This document shows, in pieces, positions 46,395-49,153 of a DNA stretch of 49,153 nt. The notes below the pieces were generated by a model. It saw only the letters and a list, made by a program, of their open reading frames with translations. It searched no databases and had not been told where the DNA came from. This DNA is from Peribacillus simplex (GTDB taxonomy: Bacteria > Bacillota > Bacilli > Bacillales > DSM-1321), in NCBI RefSeq assembly GCF_001542915.1, contig NZ_LNNH01000012.1, positions 189,166 through 238,318 of the forward strand, read 5' to 3'. Every line of letters begins with the position of its first letter. Position 1 is the first letter of the stretch. The position numbers were made by a program, and so were the translations under genes.

Positions 46395-46568
46395 CTTTTT
46401 TCTTTATAAAATAAATGTGATTTTCTCCACCCTAATCATTATAGTTCGACAATTCTGGATATTTTCCCTTCCATAACATAAAAAAAGCCTATTCCCTTCA
46501 CTCCATTCTATGGTTACTAACAGGGAATTAGAGCCAAACTACATGTAAATCATGTAGGGGGGATTTTT
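46395..46568. other. ywjF-ywjE divergent intergenic region
   Basis: Contains a perfect Spo0A box TTGTCGAA on the minus strand (46445-46452), a terminator-like hairpin pointing to the minus strand (46491-46497 with 46522-46528, then T7), and a perfect 7-bp hairpin CTACATG/CATGTAG (46539-46557) right before the ywjE ribosome site. No plus-strand SigA promoter was clear. Confidence 0.5.
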
Positions 46569-47771
46569 TTGAAGATAATCACGACGCTTGCCTCCATTAT
46601 ATTATTGATCTTCACTTGGTGCTTGATAGATTTAAAGCTGGGGCATAAGCGATATACGAAGGAGGCAGCGAACACGAACTATCCGCCTCGGAAAAGCGAG
46701 ATGACCGTGTTCACGTCAGGGAAAATCCTGTTTGAGGATTTCACGGAAGAAATCAAACGCGCTCAGGATTCCATCCATATCCTTTTTTATATCGTGAAAA
46801 ACGATCAGTTCAGCAAGGACTTTTTGAAGCTGCTGCAAACGAAAGCGGAAACGGGCGTGGAGGTACGGCTTTTGGCCGATTGGGTTGGAAGCAAGCAAAT
46901 ATCGAGGACAACCATTCGGCAGCTCAAACGAAGCGGCGTTCATTTTTCTTTCAGCTTTAAACCGAAACTCCCCTTTCTTTTCTATACGATACAAAAAAGG
47001 AATCATCGAAAAATCACGGTGATTGATGGGAAAATCGGCTATCTTGGCGGCTTTAATATCGGCAGGGAATATATAAATCAAGGGGACAAGCTGAACCCTT
47101 GGCGGGATTACCATTTAAAAATGACGGGGGAAGGGGTCAAGGACCTTCAGGAAGTCTTTCTTTCGGACTGGTTTCACGATACAAACGAGGATCTTCGGGG
47201 AACACCGGCATATTTTCCCAACCTGAAAGCCGGGTCGCAGGCACATCAGGTCGTTGTCACGAATGGATGCGATTTAGAACAGACCTTGATTGGCTTGATT
47301 CGTCAGGCTAAAGAAAAAATCATCATCGGCACGCCATACTTCATTCCAAGCAACTCCCTGTTTCATGAATTAAGGGAGGCCCTTTCACGCAATGTTTCCG
47401 TAACGGTCATCGTTCCCGAAAATTCCGATCATGCCCTAGTAAAAGAGGCTTCATTTCCCTATTTCCGGGTATTGATAAAAGAAGGAGCTGCCATCATGCA
47501 ATTCCAGAGAGGGTTCTACCATTCTAAAGTGATACTGATTGATGATACAATTTGTGATATCGGGACAGCTAACTTTGATAAACGAAGTTGTTTTTTAAAT
47601 GGGGAAATCAACTGTTTGATTTATGACCGGACATTCATAGAAGATGTAGAAAAGGAATTGGCAGTGGACGTTGCGGAATCGAAGCTGATGAACGGGGACA
47701 AGCTTTCTTCCATGAATCTTGTTCGTACAGCCAAAGAATCGCTGGCTTCCATCCTTTCCCCTTTTCTTTAA
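46569..47771 (+). CDS. ywjE: Phospholipase D / cardiolipin synthase-like protein YwjE
   Basis: Member of the phospholipase D superfamily; the cardiolipin synthase reaction (two phosphatidylglycerol to cardiolipin and glycerol) is likely. 400 residues, start TTG at 46569 with GGGGGG upstream. One N-terminal membrane helix (about 3-22), then two HKD motifs: NHRKITVIDGKIGYLGGFN and YHSKVILIDDTICDIGTANFD. Same order ywjF-ywjE-uvsE as in B. subtilis. Confidence 0.92.
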   Translation: MKIITTLASIILLIFTWCLIDLKLGHKRYTKEAANTNYPPRKSEMTVFTSGKILFEDFTEEIKRAQDSIHILFYIVKNDQFSKDFLKLLQTKAETGVEVRLLADWVGSKQISRTTIRQLKRSGVHFSFSFKPKLPFLFYTIQKRNHRKITVIDGKIGYLGGFNIGREYINQGDKLNPWRDYHLKMTGEGVKDLQEVFLSDWFHDTNEDLRGTPAYFPNLKAGSQAHQVVVTNGCDLEQTLIGLIRQAKEKIIIGTPYFIPSNSLFHELREALSRNVSVTVIVPENSDHALVKEASFPYFRVLIKEGAAIMQFQRGFYHSKVILIDDTICDIGTANFDKRSCFLNGEINCLIYDRTFIEDVEKELAVDVAESKLMNGDKLSSMNLVRTAKESLASILSPFL

Positions 47772-47794
47772 CATCGTATAAGGAGAAAATGCAA

Positions 47795-48748
47795 ATGAAG
47801 ATAAGATTTGGATTTGTATCCAACGCGACCTGTTTATGGGAGGCCTCCCCAGCAAAGACGCTTACATTCAAGCGATATAGCGAGCTCGGCCCGGAAGCGG
47901 GAATGGACCGGCTCCTGAGTGTGACGAGGCAGAACATTGAAAATACCCTTAGGGTCCTTCAATATAACACGGCCCACCAAATAGAAATCTACCGGATGTC
48001 CAGCTCCATCGTTCCTTTAGCCACACACCCAGATGTGGAATGGGATTTCGTCACTCCCTTCAAAAAGGAATGGAAGCAGCTTGGCGAATGGGTTACCGCA
48101 CATAACATGCGGGTGAGCTTTCATCCCAACCAGTTTACGCTGTTCACGAGCCCCAAACCAGGAATTACACATAATGCCGTAAAGGATATGGAGTTTCACT
48201 ATAACATGTTCGATGCCATGGGAATTGCCGATTCCTCTTTCATCAATATCCATGTCGGCGGGGCCTATGGTGATAAAGAGTCAGCGTTAGTAAGGGTCCA
48301 TGACAACCTTAGATTGCTTCCAAAGCATGTCAAGGCAAGAATGACCTTCGAGAATGACGATAAAACCTATACAGCCTCAGAAACCCTCCGTGTATGTAAA
48401 AGGGAAGGCATCCCGCTCGTCTTCGATTACCACCACCATCTGGCCAACCTATCAGATGAGCCCCTTAACGAGCTGCTCACCGAGGTCATCAAGACGTGGA
48501 GCAACGCAGGAGTGGTCCCAAAGATCCATATTTCTTCCCCGAAATCATTAAGTGAATTTCGCTCGCATGCTGATTATATTGATATGGAATTCATCATGCC
48601 CCTGTTCAAAGCACTTAGGGAGCTTAGGCAGGATGTCGATTTCATGATCGAAGCCAAGATGAAGGATCGGGCCATGCTGCAGCTGATCGAAGAAATCGCC
48701 AAGGTCCGCGGTGTAAAAAGGGTCAGCGGTGGCTCCGTCGAATGCTGA
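47795..48748 (+). CDS. uvsE: UV DNA damage endonuclease UvsE
   Basis: TIM-barrel endonuclease nicking 5' of cyclobutane dimers and 6-4 photoproducts. 317 residues from the ATG at 47795 (AAGGAGA 8 bases upstream). Metal-binding segments: VSFHPNQF, INIHVGGAYGDK, MTFENDD, VFDYHHH, KIHISSPK and FMIEAKMKD. It follows ywjE by 23 bases and is probably cotranscribed. A repair role in dormant or germinating spores fits the family. Confidence 0.94.
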   Translation: MKIRFGFVSNATCLWEASPAKTLTFKRYSELGPEAGMDRLLSVTRQNIENTLRVLQYNTAHQIEIYRMSSSIVPLATHPDVEWDFVTPFKKEWKQLGEWVTAHNMRVSFHPNQFTLFTSPKPGITHNAVKDMEFHYNMFDAMGIADSSFINIHVGGAYGDKESALVRVHDNLRLLPKHVKARMTFENDDKTYTASETLRVCKREGIPLVFDYHHHLANLSDEPLNELLTEVIKTWSNAGVVPKIHISSPKSLSEFRSHADYIDMEFIMPLFKALRELRQDVDFMIEAKMKDRAMLQLIEEIAKVRGVKRVSGGSVEC

Positions 48749-48754
48749 AAGTCC

Positions 48755-48789
48755 AAAAAAAGCGACTGTTCCCATTAGGAACAGTCGCT
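48755..48789 (-). terminator. Minus-strand terminator beside uvsE
   Basis: A perfect 12-base-pair stem (48761-48772 with 48778-48789) with seven T on the minus-strand side only. It would stop transcripts coming from the right; on the plus strand it has no T run for uvsE. Confidence 0.8.
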
Positions 48790-48802
48790 ACAGTTTGTAG
48801 AC

Positions 48803-48840
48803 AAAAGGGGTTCGGAATTAAAAAATCCCGAACCCCTTTT
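48803..48840. terminator. Terminator at the 3' end of the insertion element
   Basis: A 13-base-pair stem AAAAGGGGTTCGG/CCGAACCCCTTTT (48803-48815 with 48828-48840). Lies downstream of the transposase stop and probably belongs to the IS element end. Confidence 0.7.
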
Positions 48841-48899
48841 GAAATTCCTTTGAAATTTTGACCAAAGGTTACGAGATTTGGGCTCTTCGAGCCACTATG

Positions 48900-49153
48900 T
48901 TAAGCCGTTTTAGGACCTTGCCATGTCCAAGTGGCCATCTTCTTTAAATTCATGGCAGCGAAAGTAAGCATCGCCTGCATCGACAATTTTTTAAGTCCCC
49001 TTAAAGTAGTCCAACGCATACCATGCTTTTCTTTTGCATCTGCGAATACACGCTCAATCGTTTTACGCATGGAACGAATACCGAAGGTATATTGAATGAA
49101 AGTCAGTTTAACTAAAATAACTGGATCAATACTTGGGCGTCCTACCTCTGAGT
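48900..49153 (-). pseudogene. IS1182-type transposase, 3' part with internal deletion
   Basis: The frame is open from the right edge to a TAA at 48900. It begins VGRPSIDPVILVKLTFIQYTF, the N-terminal DUF772 region, and passes at RSMRKTIERVFADAKEKHG directly into the C-terminal end with KLSMQAMLTFAAMNLKKMA. In intact relatives, as I recall them, these parts are some 350 residues apart and the catalytic aspartates lie between. The element is therefore probably non-autonomous. The 5' end lies outside the window. Confidence 0.82.

Overview
The window reads as a chromosomal segment of a spore-forming Bacillaceae, closest in gene content and order to Bacillus/Peribacillus. Supporting signs are the core order atp - upp - glyA - ywlG - rpiB - ywlE - ywlD - ywlC - spoIIR - prmC - prfA - tdk - rpmE - rho - murA(Z) - tal - fbaA - spo0F - ywjG - pyrG - rpoE - ywjF - ywjE - uvsE, the sporulation genes spoIIR and spo0F, an RNA polymerase delta subunit, strong GGAGG ribosome sites and frequent TTG/GTG starts. 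Unlike B. subtilis it carries nuo genes after the ATP synthase operon and a fused isobutyryl-CoA mutase. Species cannot be fixed from the sequence alone.

Layout. 1-1.1 kb: start of a nuo operon (nuoA-nuoB, continuing past the left edge) behind a promoter that overlaps a perfect cre-type site. 1.2-8.4 kb: complete F1Fo ATP synthase operon atpIBEFHAGDC on the minus strand, with a clear promoter, a terminator and an internal atpE/atpF hairpin. 8.5-10.7 kb: Vpr-like secreted subtilase. 11-18 kb: wecB, upp, glyA (with a PurR box pair), ywlG, rpiB, a chemoreceptor lacking an outside sensor domain, and the arginine phosphatase ywlE. 18-24.7 kb: mntP, ywlC (Sua5), a DnaA-box cluster, spoIIR with a long charged linker, prmC, prfA, a lipoprotein, tdk, rpmE. 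24.8-35 kb: rho, glpX, murA, tal, fbaA, spo0F, ywjG, pyrG and rpoE. 35.2-46.3 kb: a small hydrophobic ORF, then icmF, a TetR regulator, two acyl-CoA dehydrogenases, hbd, thiolase and the Fe-S membrane oxidoreductase ywjF. 46.5-48.8 kb, plus strand: ywjE (phospholipase D family) and uvsE. 48.8 kb to end: 3' part of an IS1182-type transposase that looks internally deleted.

How it fits together. The left third is energy conservation (complex I feeding ATP synthase). The middle is housekeeping: nucleotide salvage, one-carbon metabolism, translation termination, gluconeogenesis and pentose phosphate steps, and sporulation signalling. The right third is an acyl-CoA degradation cluster. IcmF can turn isobutyryl-CoA into butyryl-CoA, the dehydrogenases, Hbd and thiolase take it to acetyl-CoA (the hydratase is not encoded here), and YwjF is the likely route for electrons to menaquinone. 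Operators resembling FadR/TetR and CcpA sites sit at the two promoters of this cluster.

No rRNA, tRNA, CRISPR array, prophage or defence island was seen. I found no clearly new multi-gene system. The most unusual items are the 49-residue membrane ORF with its own promoter inside an inverted repeat, the SpoIIR linker, a twin SigH-like promoter at spo0F and rpoE, and the deleted IS copy.
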